Shown here: in pieces, positions 1 through 13,618 of the stretch
Layout of the letters: each line of letters opens with the position of its first letter
Position numbering within the stretch: position 1 is the first letter of the stretch
Source: Paralvinella palmiformis
Taxonomy: Eukaryota > Annelida > Polychaeta > Terebellida > Alvinellidae
Assembly: GCA_025642065.1 (NCBI GenBank)
Contig: JAODUP010000014.1
Location: 611,501-675,500 of the forward strand
Length of the DNA: 64,000 bases
Direction of reading: 5' to 3'
The notes under the pieces: model-generated
What the model was told of the DNA's origin: nothing
The model's database searches: none
Seen by the model: only the letters and a program-made list of their open reading frames with translations
Program-made: the position numbers and the translations under genes

Positions 1-3000
1 TGAGCATTAGAATAGTTGTATGTGACATTTGTATACCAGCAGAGTTCCAAACACTACTATTGTTTCAGTTCTGTCTTTTTTCCCTACAATTTAGCAATTT
101 TATAATGATGATAACGTTTTTAAATAAACACATATCACTAATAATGCTTTCAAATTGTAATATCTCCAAATTTAATATACAAAGGGATAAAATGTGGGGG
201 TGCTTGCTCCAGTTTATTTGGACTGGAGATAAAAGTTTCAGTGATTTTCTGCAGTAAGTTTGCTGCAAAAACATCCATATTAGGATTTCTACCAATCATG
301 AAAATGTCAGTTGTCCAGTACTTTCCATTTTGCTTCCATAGTAAGCGTATGCAGATATGCCTGAAAATGTATAAATAATATCTGAAGGGAGCCATTTTTG
401 ATTAAGTAAAGCTGTGTCTTATAAAATGTATTTTTCAGTTCTTTTAATTTAATCATGTTTGTACATTCACATGAAGGGAAAACAACTTGTAGCTGAAGTA
501 AAGAGAAAAGCAAACTTTAAATGATCTGCGCCATTGGTTTACAAATTAAGACCTGGTTGAAAGTTCAAATCCATTGCTTGAATATCGATAAATTTCAGTA
601 TATTTAGAATTTCTTTGGGCAGAAGACTCAAATTACTTGTTAAAATTATTTTATATGTAGATGAAAGAATCTCTGTTTACAATTAGTGACACTCTTTGCT
701 TATTAATATGTTATGTAGATTAGTTGCTGATGTAATTTAATGATAAAGGGATTTCACATCCAGGGCTAATAGCTGGAATTACATACATTTTAGTATTGTT
801 ACCGAAATATTTGCAAGTGGTAGCATAGATTTATGTGAATGGTGTGGATGTTCCGTCACCAGGAACTAATGCACAAAACATGTTAACAATCTCCGTTCAC
901 AATTAGTGACACTCTGTTTGTTATGTTACAGTGCGTTTGATTATTTACAGGATCTGTCATTGCTATAATAATATGATAATATATAGATAATGCTATGTGA
1001 AGGACAAATCGAATGGCTGTTATAGTGATAAATATATCGATAGTTGGAGGATAATCTTTGACTGAGTTTGAGAACACCTCTGCTAATTCTATCTCAATAA
1101 TATATCTTGTTTGGATTATCATGTACTTTTCTTTTACTAAATCAATGTGTTCCATGATAACAGTTTAAGAGCTGGTCCCTTATATATACACCATGATTAA
1201 ATGAGTGTTACTTATCATCAATGGTAGAGACCATACCATGTATTAAACTTCAGCTGGACACGCAGTTATTTATTAAACTGTGTTGCTTATATATGCCATC
1301 ATAAGCTTAGAGCAATCATTTTACAAATGAAGTACCATCACTTACACAAATGCCGCATCTAGGCTGGTTCATATTTTGTTTTATCCAATGCAGTTTCAGG
1401 ATTCCTAACAAACAACCTGCATGGGAATATTTTGAAATCACCCCTTATCAAGTATGAAGTACATACCACCCGAGCAGTTAATCATCCACATTTCCAATTA
1501 ACGGATTTAATTAAAACATTCAAAAACTGTGCTTCATTAAACTAAAGTGTAATTTTATGCAGAAAAATCTGAGCAATCCAACTTCACTTATATAAAAATA
1601 TTATCAATTTGTGTTGAAAAGGTTTAAAACATTTCCAGTGTGGGCTTAATTATAATAACAATATTGCAGAATGTATCTGCTGTAAAAAGTAACAACTCGA
1701 ATGTGAATTTATGGTATGTTGAAAATTTTTTATAAAATACTAGCAACCAAAATGTATTGTTAAAAACGGATATTTGCAGGAGTGTGGCTTTTTATGTATG
1801 ATGACGGTAGGTGGATATATGCCTCAACATTGTACACTATTCTTGAAGGGAGAAATTATTCACTCCTACACCCAGTGTATGTGACTGTGATTGTCTTATA
1901 TAGTCATATATATATTGTCCAGTGCTACTACTATAGCCCATAAAGAGTTCAAAAATACATTAAATTTACCAAAACATTGATCCTAATGGAGAAATAGTAA
2001 GACTTTGTATTCAAGCCTTCACTTAATTTAATTTGTTGCCCTCTTGTACACATTACTGAAAATTTGCTTCTATCATACTATTGGTTGCATGTTGCTTTCT
2101 TATTTGTTTAAATCTCTGTACATTTATAAATAAGAATAACTGTTAAACAAGTCTTGAATACATTTTATAAAACATTAGTTAAAGTACTCTTTTTTTTTTC
2201 ATTAGATCGGGTGCTGTCTCCATTGGTTAAAGTACTCTTTTTTCATTAGATCAGGAGTGCTGTCTCCGGGTGTCAGCTTTGTCCTCAGCATATTCAAACT
2301 GTCCTCAACCAATAACTCACAGAATGTGCATACAGGTCCGTAATGAAAGTGGCTTCAAATATTTGTTTCAAACTGCATCCCCTAAATAATAATGATCTTG
2401 TTTAGTTTTATAAAATGCCAAAGATAAGCCAGAATTTAACACTGCTCATTAGGCAGACCCACCTTATATGTTGCCAATATTGTGGTACACTTACTGATTA
2501 TTTTTTCACCCATTTTCTTTTGATTCTTACTTAAAGTACACATAACTGACAATAACGACTGATGTTTACAATATAATATGGCCGACTTACACCAGAAAAG
2601 AAAATATATGGCTTAAGGTATCAAATTGTTTCATAATTTTTACCGAGCTGTTTTATTTTGTACATTACTTCAGAACGATTTCCTTATGGATTCGCTGATC
2701 GTATTTCTTGCATGAATCTTCGACATCCCGGTGCAATTCAGATGGCAGCATTGTTTAATATAGCCACCCAGCCATGGTGTTATGAGTGGGAAAATTAAAC
2801 TCTGGATGGAGATATTACGACACTTTTTGTTAAATCTCAGAGGTTGATCCTTTAACTGTTAGGTACCTAATCGGCATTCAGATGCCACAGATGTCATGCA
2901 TTCTACAGTTAACTTTAAGGCCATCAAAGCTCACTGTATTAGAGAATTATTTATGGCTAGTAGCATATTTTAATGGTGCAGTTTCCTTTTCAATATATAT

Positions 3001-3991
3001 GTGAATTTCTTAGGAAACGTTTTTATTTGTTATCATGGTCATCTTTTTTACTTGCAGTTTGTACTTCAACAAACATTGCATAGAATTTGGTATATCAAAG
3101 TAGAAGTATTTTTATTTGCTGACCAGAGTGTGATGTAATATATAATATATTACAGTCCGAGTTCACACTTCAGTCAATTCTAAACTCTATAGATGTTTAA
3201 ATTTGATCAGAACACATCCACAGCTATTTACCTGATTTATAGTCTAAAGTGTAATAATTTTTTTTAATTAATCAGACAGTTTGACATAACGTTGATAAGA
3301 TCTGTAAGTTATTAGCTTATATTGTAATGAGTATCTTTATTTCTGCAGTTCTAATAATGACTGTAATCCCGTCATAATTTTACAGATTGTATACAATTTT
3401 AAATACTTTTCTATGATTGTCAGTTTCCTGGGAAATAGTCACAGTAGGAATTTAAAAAAAAAAATGAAATACCCCATCATGAAACAAAATTAACACACAT
3501 GTAGTAAATTACTATTAAAGCATACATTTTAATTGTATATTTATTTGTAGCCCTTTTCTCTTACCTTCTTATAGATTCATAACAAAATATATTTAGGGGC
3601 TCTGAGATAATAATTGCATTAATCTGATCAATTATACACATAATTGCTAATACTGAGTACCAAGAATTGGGGGGTTTTTCACTTCAAGGAGTATTAAACA
3701 GAGCATCAATTCCTGGTATTTACTAGATAGCCCTGACTTTTATGTATTGCTTGATATTTGTGCTGGGAATGTCAGAAAAGTGTTAGGAAATATAACATTT
3801 AGAATTATAAGTACATTTACCCAGTATGCAGAAAACATACACTGATGTTTGGAAAATGGCTTAAATGCAATATGTTTTTATAATATTAATGCTTAAAATA
3901 TATTTTAAATAATTCACTTCATTGATTTTCACTCACTCATTTATACATGATGATGTTTACCAGTAATTAAATCATAATCTTTTATTTGCAG
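1..3991. other. AT-rich non-coding stretch upstream of NSDHL exons
   Basis: No convincing coding exon is visible. The stretch ends in a splice acceptor (TTTATTTGCAG, AG at 3990-3991), so at least its right part should be an intron of NSDHL. A phrase of about 35 bases around ACAATTAGTGACACTCT occurs twice, near 672-716 and 891-930. The exon for the missing N-terminal 35-40 residues of NSDHL was not found here and may lie before the window. Confidence 0.6.
2179..2269. repeat. Tandem duplication, two imperfect units of about 45 bp
   Basis: Two adjacent units each begin TTAAAGTACTC, continue through a T-run and CATTAGATC, and end in TGCTGTCTCC. The first is longer because of its T-run. It is a local duplication with no sign of function. 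Confidence 0.8.
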
Positions 3992-6298
3992 GGCAAGATA
4001 TGCTTAGTTGTAGGTGGAGGAGGATTTCTTGGCAGACACATTGTTGAGAAGCTTCTTGACAGGGGCTATGAAGTACATGTATTTGATCTTCGTGAGACAT
4101 TTAAGGATGATAGAGTAACATACTTTCTTGGTGATTTATGCAAAAAAGAGGTAAAGAATATTATTTTGGTGTTGTCATGCATTTACTGTGTTATTTTAAG
4201 CATATCTTGGTAGGAAAATCACTCATGTGTTCAGACCCTGAATTGTCACAGCGTTATTTGTGATTATCTGTGGCAGTGATGTTTCAGCTGCTTCTAAAAC
4301 ACATGCGTGCACATACAGAGAAAGAATTTATTCACCACAAGTATATAACCATAAGTATATAGATAGATCTGCTTTTTGTACTCTGTGTGAATTGGTTAAG
4401 TATCATTTTTTTATGAATATATTCCAACAAATTTTAAAAAAATGCATCTTTGTATATTTACAATAGAGCCACAGATTATCATTCATTCATTATACATATT
4501 GTATAATACAAAAATCATTGAATTTATTGAAGTAAACAATAAAAGCTGCCAAATATAACTATCACAATCAATCGCCAAATTCATTGCTCCAACCAATGTC
4601 GTATTCAGTGCCGGTTAAGTCTACTCGTCTGTTGCAAATATGGTGACACTTCAAGGATAAGGGGAAAAATATTCCGTGTCAACAAATTGACTTTAAGTCA
4701 TCAGTGTCATAGTTACTTTGCTGAAACTATCTGTTGGCTATAGCCTCATTGAAGTGGCAGTATTCCCTGAAAAACTTGGGACATTTTGTTTTCATGAAGT
4801 GATCAATCATTGATTATCATTCAGCACAACAACATTTTCAATTGCAGGATCTTCTTCCAGCTATGAAAGATGTGTTTGTTGTCTTCCACTGCGCAACTCC
4901 TTCACCATTGAGTAATAACAAGGAACTGTTTCACAAGGTTAATTGTCATGGTACAAAAACCATCATAGAAGCCTGTAAAGAGGCTGGTGTGAAGGTAAAT
5001 AAATATCAAAATAAATACCAATGACCAGTAATATTTCCTTCTGAATGAGCTTGTAAATAATTTATTAAAATCGAGTCAGTTTACTTCGCTGTACCGAGTG
5101 GTATGATATTTGAATCAGGACATGATTGTTTTGTAGAGGCTAGTTTTAACGAGCAGTGCTAGTGTTGTGTATGAAGGGAAGGATGTAGAAAATGGTACAG
5201 AAGACTTGCCATATGCCTGTAAGCCAATGGATTATTACACAGAAACAAAAATCTTGCAAGAAAAGGTAATTTTGCCTTTTTATCCCCCTGAGTAGTCTGA
5301 ACTCTTTATAACCTTGTCATCGATTTAATAGTTAGTTAATAGTTAATTTTATTCACAGGGATACTGATGTAAAACTGTGCATCATACATAATTCCAGATT
5401 GTCCTAGAAGCCAATAGTGATGACTTTTTTACAGTAGCTATCCGTCCACATGGAATCTTTGGCCCACGTGACCCGCACATGGTGCCCACTACTGTACGCA
5501 CTGCCAAGGCAGGAAAAATGAAGTTCAAAATAGGGTCAGCTTCCTTTTATTGTTTTTTTGTAAGAATTTATATCTTTTTCGTAACTGTATGATAAATACA
5601 AGTTTATTTTATCATCTACTGGTATCTAGAAAAATAATGATAAGATGTATTGTGTTTTCAGCGATGGGAAAAATATTGTGGATTTCACTTTTGTGGAAAA
5701 TGTTGTTCATGGTCACATTCTAGCAGCTGAACATCTGGAACCAGGCTCCAAAATTTGTGGAAAGGTTTGTTAAAAAATGTTCTCCTTAAGTAATATTTTT
5801 TAAATTTGTTCTTTGATTTAAATTAATGGTTTACACATTTCATTAATTTTATAGGTCAACTGTGTTTGTGTGTGGAGGGGGTGGTAATGGTTTGTGATAT
5901 TAATACTTTTCTTTCTTTCTTAATATTATATATATATATATATATATTTGTCCCAATTGCAGGCTTACCATATCACCAACGATGAACCAATATTTTTCTG
6001 GGACTTCCTTAGCAAGATACTGACTGGACTTGGGTACAATGCTCCAAAGAAGAACCTGCCATTTTGGCTGGTCTATATAATTGCTGTCATATTACAAGTT
6101 ATCTGCTTCTTGTTGAAGCCAATCAAGCAAATACATCCTACATTTACTCCTATGACTGTTTCTCTAGCAGGGACACATCATTACTATAGCTGTCAGAGGG
6201 CAATAGCTGACATGGGCTACAAGCCACTGGTTAACCTGGATGATGCTATACAAAAGACTGTTGATAGTTTTCCAGAATTGAGAAACACTAGTAAATAG
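3992..6298 (+). CDS. NSDHL: Sterol-4-alpha-carboxylate 3-dehydrogenase, decarboxylating (last six coding exons)
   Basis: Six exons join in frame: 3992-4150, 4848-4994, 5137-5265, 5398-5534, 5662-5764 and 5963-6298 (stop TAG 6296-6298), all with GT/AG introns. Together they give 336 residues; vertebrate NSDHL is about 373, so only the N-terminus is absent. The enzyme oxidises and decarboxylates C4-carboxysterol intermediates with NAD(P) in sterol synthesis, on the ER and lipid droplets. Exon 1 here opens with the Rossmann nucleotide loop VVGGGGFLG. The exon at 5137 carries LTSSAS and the catalytic YTETK (5236-5250). The exon at 5398 carries [11 protein letters not shown] and the exon at 5662 carries [13 protein letters not shown]. 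The last exon holds a hydrophobic membrane segment (about 6062-6115) and HYYSCQRA. The first exon visible starts in phase 0 at an acceptor, so the start codon lies further upstream. All introns are short and AT-rich. Bilaterians that lack de novo sterol synthesis often lose this pathway, so its presence suggests retained late-pathway activity. Confidence 0.95.
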
Positions 6299-6370
6299 TA
6301 TAGCTGTTTACTGTGTATGACCTATTACATGTTACCTGTCTTTAAACAGTGGTCATGTCTGACTATGTGT

Positions 6371-6376
6371 ATTAAA
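6371..6376 (+). terminator. Possible poly(A) signal of NSDHL
   Basis: ATTAAA lies 73 bp after the stop codon. It is the common variant of AATAAA. The next canonical AATAAA is far away (7318), so this is the best nearby candidate, but the region is AT-rich and a chance match is possible. Confidence 0.3.
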
Positions 6377-7419
6377 ATCAGTGATTTTAATTAAATACAA
6401 ATCAACATATGTTAATCTGTAGATTTGCGTATTTAATAGGTTTAGTTATCGTGAATTTGCACTGCTTTTTGCTACTATCAGTTGAAGGTGAATGGTATCA
6501 ATACTTTTATTCAATTCATAATATTCCATGACATTTTCTGATAAAAATTGTTTAGTGTTTTATCATAAGTCAATCCCTCAGCTCTGTCTTGGGTCAAAAC
6601 TTGACATGCCAACTTATTTATATGAATGTTACCAGATTCTCTTCATTCATGAAATTGTGTGTGAAGCTATGTCCCATGATTGTGCCATGTCCCATAGTTT
6701 TGCCAAAAGGCTTTGAAACAGCCAGTGTAATGCTCAAGTAGTGGTTAATGACATAAGGAATTAAAAGCAAATTTCAGATTCTTTATAAAAAATTTACATG
6801 CATATGTAAAATGTTACAGGTAGACTAAAGCATAATAATTTATGAGCAGTTGCAGTTTCTTGATTTTATACAGGGATTTATAGCACATCCAAAACCAGAA
6901 TTTTTTTCCAATTTATATATTGTTTATATAACAGTGTAACACGATTCCATATATATATATATATATATATATTATATTAATTCTACAATTTGTTTTATAT
7001 TTAATCACTAAAATATTTATGTATTATAGCGAGTCATGGTGCCTAATTAAGTTAGATTTTAATTAAAAGATTCTTATCTGACTGAGCGAAGATATGAAGT
7101 GCCTTAACTGGATTAGAATGATCCATTCTACTTCTTATTGTAATGGATCTTATCCAGTGATCAAAGTTTGTGAAGGTCTCTAGTCAAACATGATACAAAT
7201 AATTGTATGGTATATGAATTGTTAATCTATATTTTCCTATTGAAATCAGTGAATTAAAATTAGTTTTATTTACGTAGGTGTTGTAGAGGTTGCTTAATGC
7301 GTTTCTGATCTATGCATAATAAATTACATAAAGTCTAACCTCAGGTTTACAGACTGTGTGTGTGTGTGTGGGGGGGGAGGTTAAATGATTAATAACGCTG
7401 CTTATTTTTTTCAGGTTTG
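6377..7419. other. AT-rich intergenic stretch
   Basis: Contains a (TA)n run at 6949-6976, a short (GT)n run with a G tract at 7356-7378, and AATAAA at 7318-7323. No coding sequence is recognised. Confidence 0.6.
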
Positions 7420-7424
7420 GTATC

Positions 7425-7870
7425 ATGCTGGTTGCTCTAAGCACAATATTCTCTAACTCAAGTCTGTCGCGTCTGAATCTAGAGTGCTAAGTCACTTTAT
7501 CATATTCAAAATAGGGTCTAACCATTGTGCTGAACAGTTTTGGCATTGTTGTTTCATCCAGGCAGGTGAAGGTTGCCCAGCCTAGGGCCAGTTTTCGTGA
7601 GGCTTTCTTTCATTAACATATGTGAATGGAATGTCAACTCCTCATCTATCAGCCCAGTGAAGACCTCATTCATCTCATAACTGTGACGAATGTTCTCGCC
7701 GCCTGGATGAATGACTTTACATTCGGATTAATTAAAATCCAGCTGCCACTTACGGGACCAATCCACTAGGTTGTTGAGATCTTCCTATAACTGGAAATGG
7801 TCATGCATAGATGATCATGATAGACCGAACAGCCTGAACTAGTTTGGTGTCATCTACAAAGATAATTTAA
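7425..7870 (-). pseudogene. Decayed non-LTR retrotransposon reverse transcriptase fragment
   Basis: Read on the minus strand, 7841-7870 gives FVDDTKL, the F-x-D-D box of reverse transcriptase. After frame changes it continues with a region resembling DLNNLVDWSRKWQ and then CKVIHPGG, the order typical of the palm/thumb region of CR1- or Jockey-type LINEs. Stops and frameshifts interrupt it and the 5' part is missing. The family call is from these motifs only. Confidence 0.7.
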
Positions 7871-10809
7871 AACAGAAATCTGCTAGAACTTGATATAAAT
7901 TTGTCCATCAAGCTAGAGACAACAGCATTAGAAAATGTACATTTTCTGACCACCTCCTCTTGAACGCGTACAGATGAAAATGATGATTAAACGTTTCAAA
8001 CCTTTTTTAAATACTACTGACGCCATCTGTCGAATATTGATAGCATCCGAAAGATGGCGCCAGTAGTCATTTTTAGACTTGCCTGTCCCCGAGTTAGAGG
8101 ACGGGTGAGCAAGCGATTAATGTCCCTTATTCAAGATAAATTGCTTTAACTAATTAACTAAATTAATTACTCTTGGTCCAAAAGTGTTATCCCAAGCTCC
8201 GTAAATCTACAAAGTAATACAGTTATTATTTAGAAGATATTTAACTCTCTATAACAGTGAATTGTTTCGGGCAGATTTCAACGAAGATAATTAATTAGGT
8301 TGTTAATTCGGGGTTCGGTTTTGATCATCCTTTACGCCAGAGGCAAGCAAAGTAAATCGGCATAAATATAAATTATAAATCATAATATATTGATTGCACC
8401 CACAATTTCTATTTAGGCTTTGATGCAAAGCAACGTTAATATATAATGGCGATATAAATGCATGGGCCTATGACTAAAACTACACGCTTTACCAACATAC
8501 ACTCAAACAGTGATATAGTATAAATAAATAGAGATACATTGAATGCGGCTGCTGGCAGAGCGTATTATCAGAGTTTTGCCGGGCGTTTGTTAATTGAGTA
8601 GAATCCACTGGTTAATCTACCATACAAACATCTACATTGTCGTACTTGCGCAACCCATCCCACGTTCGTGATCCCAGTCAACTTCCGCGTATCGGTACGT
8701 GTCCAGTAATCCGTGGAGTGACCTGCCCTCTGTGTGTGTGTGGAAGTAGGCGAAAACATTATTCGGGGTGACAATTTAGAGGAGCGCACTCACTTTATTT
8801 ACATAGCGAGCATGAAGAAAAAAATGGGTGGTATTTATTTGTATGGCACACCCTTCGGCTTTTTATTTCATACATGATCGGATTATTTCCGCGAAACCGG
8901 TATTATTAGACGAAGACCCGCCAGAGAGTGGAAGAGCGATGTAAAGAAAATGTCAAAGGGGATACGGATTTCACCGACATGGAAAACATCCGTTGCTGGT
9001 GGATTCTTTGTAAGTGTCCACGTCCGTGAAGAATCGACATTTCCATTGAACGTGATCGTTTATTTTAGGCTTGCCATGGCCATTGACTCAACTTCTGGTG
9101 TATAACGGATACTAGTTGGCTTCGTTGTTGTCTGTTGTTGTGGCACATACCATGCTGAAACGAATGTACATGTATATATATGGATCCTGTGTTTATTACC
9201 AACTTAAAGAAATCTAGTGCTAAAGAACCGAAACGTTGTGTTGTTTAACGAGCTGCTGTAGTTCTATGTAGATATGTATTCTCTAACTGAATAACTAACC
9301 AAACGTCTATGTTTATATCCACCGAAATAAGCCGATATCTCTTGTCGTTATTAATTAGCCAATTACTTATAGGAAATCAGCTTTTCTTTTCGTTGATGTT
9401 TTTAGAAATAATTTTTTTTCTTCTACACGATTAGATTTAAAGAGAACGACTCCTTTATTCAACCAATAATTTCTTTCACGTTACTGCTGGGTGTCGGTAT
9501 GTTTACAGATGTCTCAATCCACAGATACTAGATTCTGTGGAATCGGTAGATTTATTATAAAGACCTCGGGATGTGGATGATCTTGAGACTTATAATATAC
9601 ATACACACACTAAGGAAACGAACACATTAAAATTTTTGGGTTTTTATTTACCCGTGACTTTGTTTCAGCTAGCGATAGATGTTTGGGGATGGGAGAAGTT
9701 GCGGGTGTATTTTAAATGATGCTATTTTTGTTTTTAATTAAAGACAGACAGTTAATAGTTTATCTATATGTTGCGGACTATAGTACAGCAAATAAAAATA
9801 AAGAATATAGACAATTGTCATATCTTTTAAGGTGCTTAGATATATTTTAATTTTTTTTTAAATATTTCATCATGCGCAAAATATTAACAAGTGAAGTAAA
9901 ATATAAATATAGTATGTGCAAATGAGTTTAATTTAAATAGACTACATAGAACTGGTAATTCCAAGTGATCCGTTGTGATGCAGTCAAATCATAATGTTAC
10001 CTTGCAGATTTTGGACAAGCTCAATTATAATGCAATTGTTTCTTTACGGAACTGTGACGTTTCATTATATCAGAAAGACGTTCTGCGCAATCTATGATGT
10101 CAACAAACCAAAAAAGGGAAATACTCGTAAATATCTTAATTGCATAGGAAATATTCATAGTTTTGTTGACATTATTCATACTACTGAAAAATGAAACGAG
10201 ATGCATGTTTACACAATGTCAACTTCCCTCATATAAATTGAAGCAATTATTATTATTATTTTCTGATGATTCGCAGCCTGTAATCTAACAGGACTGTTCT
10301 ACGGCTATGGGATTCTGATTAGTGATGCAGGCCTTAAGGTCAAGGTTGTTTATTCTCCTGGTATGGAACTTTACACCACTCACCAAGGGCGTATACAGTT
10401 TCTATCACTGTCAGTAATGGATGTAAATTATTCACCCTAATATCAAATCATAGCGAAATCCTATTCTGCCTTGTAGTTTAGTTAATCGATAAACACGTGG
10501 TAGATGTACAGCCTGTTGATGGTTTAGAACTTAGAGCTTCCCGGTTCTTGTTGATTAATTTTCCACTGTAGAGTGACACATATCTCAATATTATTATCAT
10601 CGTCGTCATAGTATATAATGTTACATATTTATTAGTAAATTAGAAATACTGGAAGACATATTTGACAGACAATGTTGCTTATTTGTTTGTTTCTCATTTA
10701 TAATACGATATTTTTGTCAAAACCTACATACACGTATCAACAAGTTGTAATGCGATTTCGTTTTCAAAATTTGTTGCGTTTTCCATGATCTTATTCTGCA
10801 TTAGTTTGT
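7871..10809. other. Intergenic stretch without a recognised gene
   Basis: Holds a hairpin (listed separately) and mostly AT-rich DNA. Around 8870-9015 GC is slightly higher, and an ATG-led phrase runs into GTAAGT at 9010-9015. It could be a first exon, but nothing downstream supports it. No function is assigned. Confidence 0.5.
8013..8067. repeat. 16-bp inverted repeat (hairpin)
   Basis: ACTACTGACGCCATCT (8013-8028) pairs with AGATGGCGCCAGTAGT (8052-8067) with one mismatch and a loop of about 23 bases. It may be the core of a small foldback element. Confidence 0.75.
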
Positions 10810-10870
10810 ACTTGTGCACAAAAGTGGCCGTAAAAAAACTAATCATCATTATCATCATCTTCTTCTTCAT
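10810..10870 (+). mobile_element. SINE-A 3'-end fragment
   Basis: Carries only the conserved SINE-A 3' motif GTGCACAAAAGTGGCCGTAA followed by an ATC-rich tail. The tRNA-like head is missing, as in 5'-truncated retroposition. Confidence 0.75.
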
Positions 10871-11051
10871 TAGTTTGTAAATGGGATTCATTTGATGATA
10901 AACGGATGTTCGATTCTAAAGTCTATTCAATCACATCCAGTAAATAATGCCTGCTATTCGGCATTTGTTTTAAATGACGAAACATTTAGATGTCTTACAT
11001 CAGTTAGTTCAAAATACAAAGTAAAAATATCCAGAAAGGACCCGAACACAC

Positions 11052-11426
11052 GTTTTGGTTTACGCGTGCTGTTTGTTTTCTTGTTCGGGGAGAATCCCCA
11101 GGGTGTCGCTTATTCGACAGAGCCTCTATGTTCGAGTGGTTGAGAAACATCCTCCCCACCACTCACAGGGGAGCAGTACGGAAAGATGGAGCCGAAATAC
11201 CCTGAGGGTGGTCACTGCCAGAGCGTTTTACGTCCTCAGAGGGGTCTTTAACGTCCCTGTTTATTTTAAATAATTCAGTGGAGACGGCAGCGCCATTTAA
11301 CGTGATCAGCCACCCACGATGTAGTGAGCCGAGAAATTAATCCCTGGAAAAGTTTCGACCTCTTACGGGGTTCGAACCTATGATCCATGGCAGCAAGTGC
11401 TTAACCGCTAGGCCACCGGAGCTCAC
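11052..11426 (-). mobile_element. SINE-B copy 1 (tRNA-headed)
   Basis: On the minus strand the head reads GGTGGCCTAGCGGTTAAGCA (A box) and later GGTTCGAACCCC (B box), followed by a body of about 270 bp that matches the copy at 12735-13099 almost throughout. Two near-identical dispersed copies with a pol III-type head define a SINE family distinct from SINE-A. Confidence 0.85.
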
Positions 11427-11880
11427 ATTTAACTGTTGTCTGTCTAAGGCTATATTTATATCAGAAGCGGCTGTTGCGTGGAACAAGAAGAAACGCGTAT
11501 TATTAGATCAAACGAGATCACCGTAGAATTTCACTTACACGTATCGACAATATTGTTCATTGCATCTCAGACGTCCATTTGAACATCTTAATTAGGCTAT
11601 AAAACAATTAGCAATAAAGGAATGTCATGAACGATGAACATCAAAGTTCCGAAGTCAAACTATTGTTTGTGGATGTTCCTTTTAAAGTCCATTCATCAGT
11701 AGAATGCTACATAAAAATTAGCCTTTCTTCAAACAGTTAATTATGTGGGTGGTTTGGGCTTAGCTATAAGCTGATGAATCTCAAATTCGTTTTAATAGCC
11801 GCACGCATATATCATTAACTAGATAAAGTGGCATTACTAATAACGGTCGGTGATTGTCGAAGCATCCAGTAATTCTGTGT

Positions 11881-12068
11881 GATGATGCTTGGTGTTTTAC
11901 GGCCACTTTTGTGCACACGGTAGGCTAAATAGGCCGAGCGACCTCCAACGGTAATGAAGCGAAGTGAAAAATGAAACGCCCTTCAGATATGCCCACGCCG
12001 AGATTCGAACTCAGCGAACTGGTAGTGATCTCGGGTCCAACGCGCTACCAACTAGACCACGGAGGCGC
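11881..12068 (-). mobile_element. SINE-A copy with 15-bp target-site duplication
   Basis: Near full-length minus-strand copy. The tRNA-like head is at the right end and the GTGGCCGTAAAA motif and ATC tail are at the left. It is bounded by CCAGTAATTCTGTGT (11866-11880) and CCAGTAATTCCGTGT (12069-12083), a 14/15 duplication typical of LINE-driven insertion. Confidence 0.9.
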
Positions 12069-12286
12069 CCAGTAATTCCGTGTATTGGGAGCAATAGGGG
12101 ACAGCTCTGGATGGACGAACGAAATTCGCTGAATCCGAAGTGAAAGAGAGTTAACATGAGGACTACTGTGAATGAGAGGACGATGATCCAGAGTTGTAAG
12201 AGTAACATGACCGGATACTCCCATCCCCCAGTTAGACAATCATCATCACCATCATCATCGGCAAAGTTTTACACGTTATGCCTATA

Positions 12287-12367
12287 GGATGATGATGATG
12301 ATGATGACGACGATTGGTGTTTTACGGCCACTTTTGTGACACGTGGTAGGCTAAATGGGCCGAATTA
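12287..12367 (-). mobile_element. SINE-A 3'-end fragment
   Basis: Minus-strand copy of the SINE-A 3' end: a (GATG)-type tail, then TTTTACGGCCACTTTTGTG and GTAGGCTAAATGGGCC. The rest of the element is absent. Confidence 0.8.
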
Positions 12368-12734
12368 GGCCTATATAGGACATTCATAGAAAGGGATTGT
12401 TTGTTGGCCGAAGTGAACCAGTGAGCGGCGAGCAGTCGTCTTAAAACGGGATCGTAATCTTCGGTCAATAGATACGAACAGATCGGTTTTTCTCTCGGCG
12501 CGATCATGACAATATTTATTCTCGTCTACTCCTTGTTCAGCCAAACGTCTGAGGCTTCGTACGAAGTGAGTCAGATATGCGGGCTCGCTTTCGCGGAACG
12601 CCAAAATAATGTTAAGAGCCGTTCATGGTCCTTGTGCTGATAACGAACACGCGCACTGATCACTCTACACGTATTGCATAAACGCCGTTTTGACGAAGCA
12701 AGGATACCGAGTAGCAGCAAAATACGCTGTTCCT

Positions 12735-13099
12735 GGTTTTGGTTTTGTTGTTCGGTGAGAATCCCCAGGCTGTTGCTTAATCAGCGCAGCCTCTATGTTG
12801 GAGTGGTTGAGAAGCCTCCTCCCCCACCACTCACAGGGGAGCAGTACGGAAGATAGAGCCGAAATACCCTGAGGGTGGTCACTGCCAGACTGTTTTACGT
12901 CCTCAGGGGGTTTTTAACGTCCACCTTTATTTTAAATAATTCAGTGGAGACGGCAGCGCCATTTAACGTGGTCAGCCACCCACGATGTAGTGAGCCGAGA
13001 AATTAATCCCTGGAAATGTTTCGACCTCTTACGGGGTTCGAACCTGCGACCGTTGGCACCAAGTGCCGGGTGCTTAACCGCTAGGCCACCGGAGCCCAC
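12735..13099 (-). mobile_element. SINE-B copy 2 (tRNA-headed)
   Basis: Aligns along its length with the copy at 11052-11426: the same CACTCACAGGGGAGCAGTAC and AATTCAGTGGAGACGGCAGC core, and the same A- and B-box head at the right end. It has a small insertion in the head (AAGTGCCGGGTGC). Confidence 0.85.
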
Positions 13100-13618
13100 T
13101 ATATATACTCTGTTCGTGCCCTTTTTCGCCTTATAAATCAGATAACACGAGCAAAGGATTCTGGGTAAAAAGCCTCCGGGTAAAAAATCGCAGAACGATG
13201 AATATGGCTGACTTCACACAACATGCACGCCCCGACGCCACGATTTCGCTTCATTTTAATTATGTTTTATTCGATGTTTTTGTTGTTGTTATGTTTAGAT
13301 TTAGGATCGGTTGTGGGGCGAAGTGCCGAAGACGATCGACAGACGAAACCACCGACAGCGAACCTTCAGCGCGTGAAGTCTCCTTTTATGGTCATCAATC
13401 CCATAATATGCGTACTGTAGATCAAAAATATTTCCTCACTAATATTCTTATCTCTGATGTTTATTACCAGTTATGGTGGCCTAGACACTTGTTCCGTCCG
13501 ATATCGCGAAGAAGATTTGCCCCAATTACTAAACTAGACCACACTCCACCTACAGCTTGTTTACCATAAGACATTAACCATTAACTTTGGCTTACATTTA
13601 ACATTCTAAGTAAGTAAA

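Noticed and set aside
8942..9015. Possible first exon ending at GTAAGT (9010)
   Set aside because: Only 30 bases after the ATG, no signal peptide or domain, and no acceptor partner.
13198..13569. 123-codon frame between two SINEs
   Set aside because: No domain, no coding-type composition, and overlapping alternative frame.
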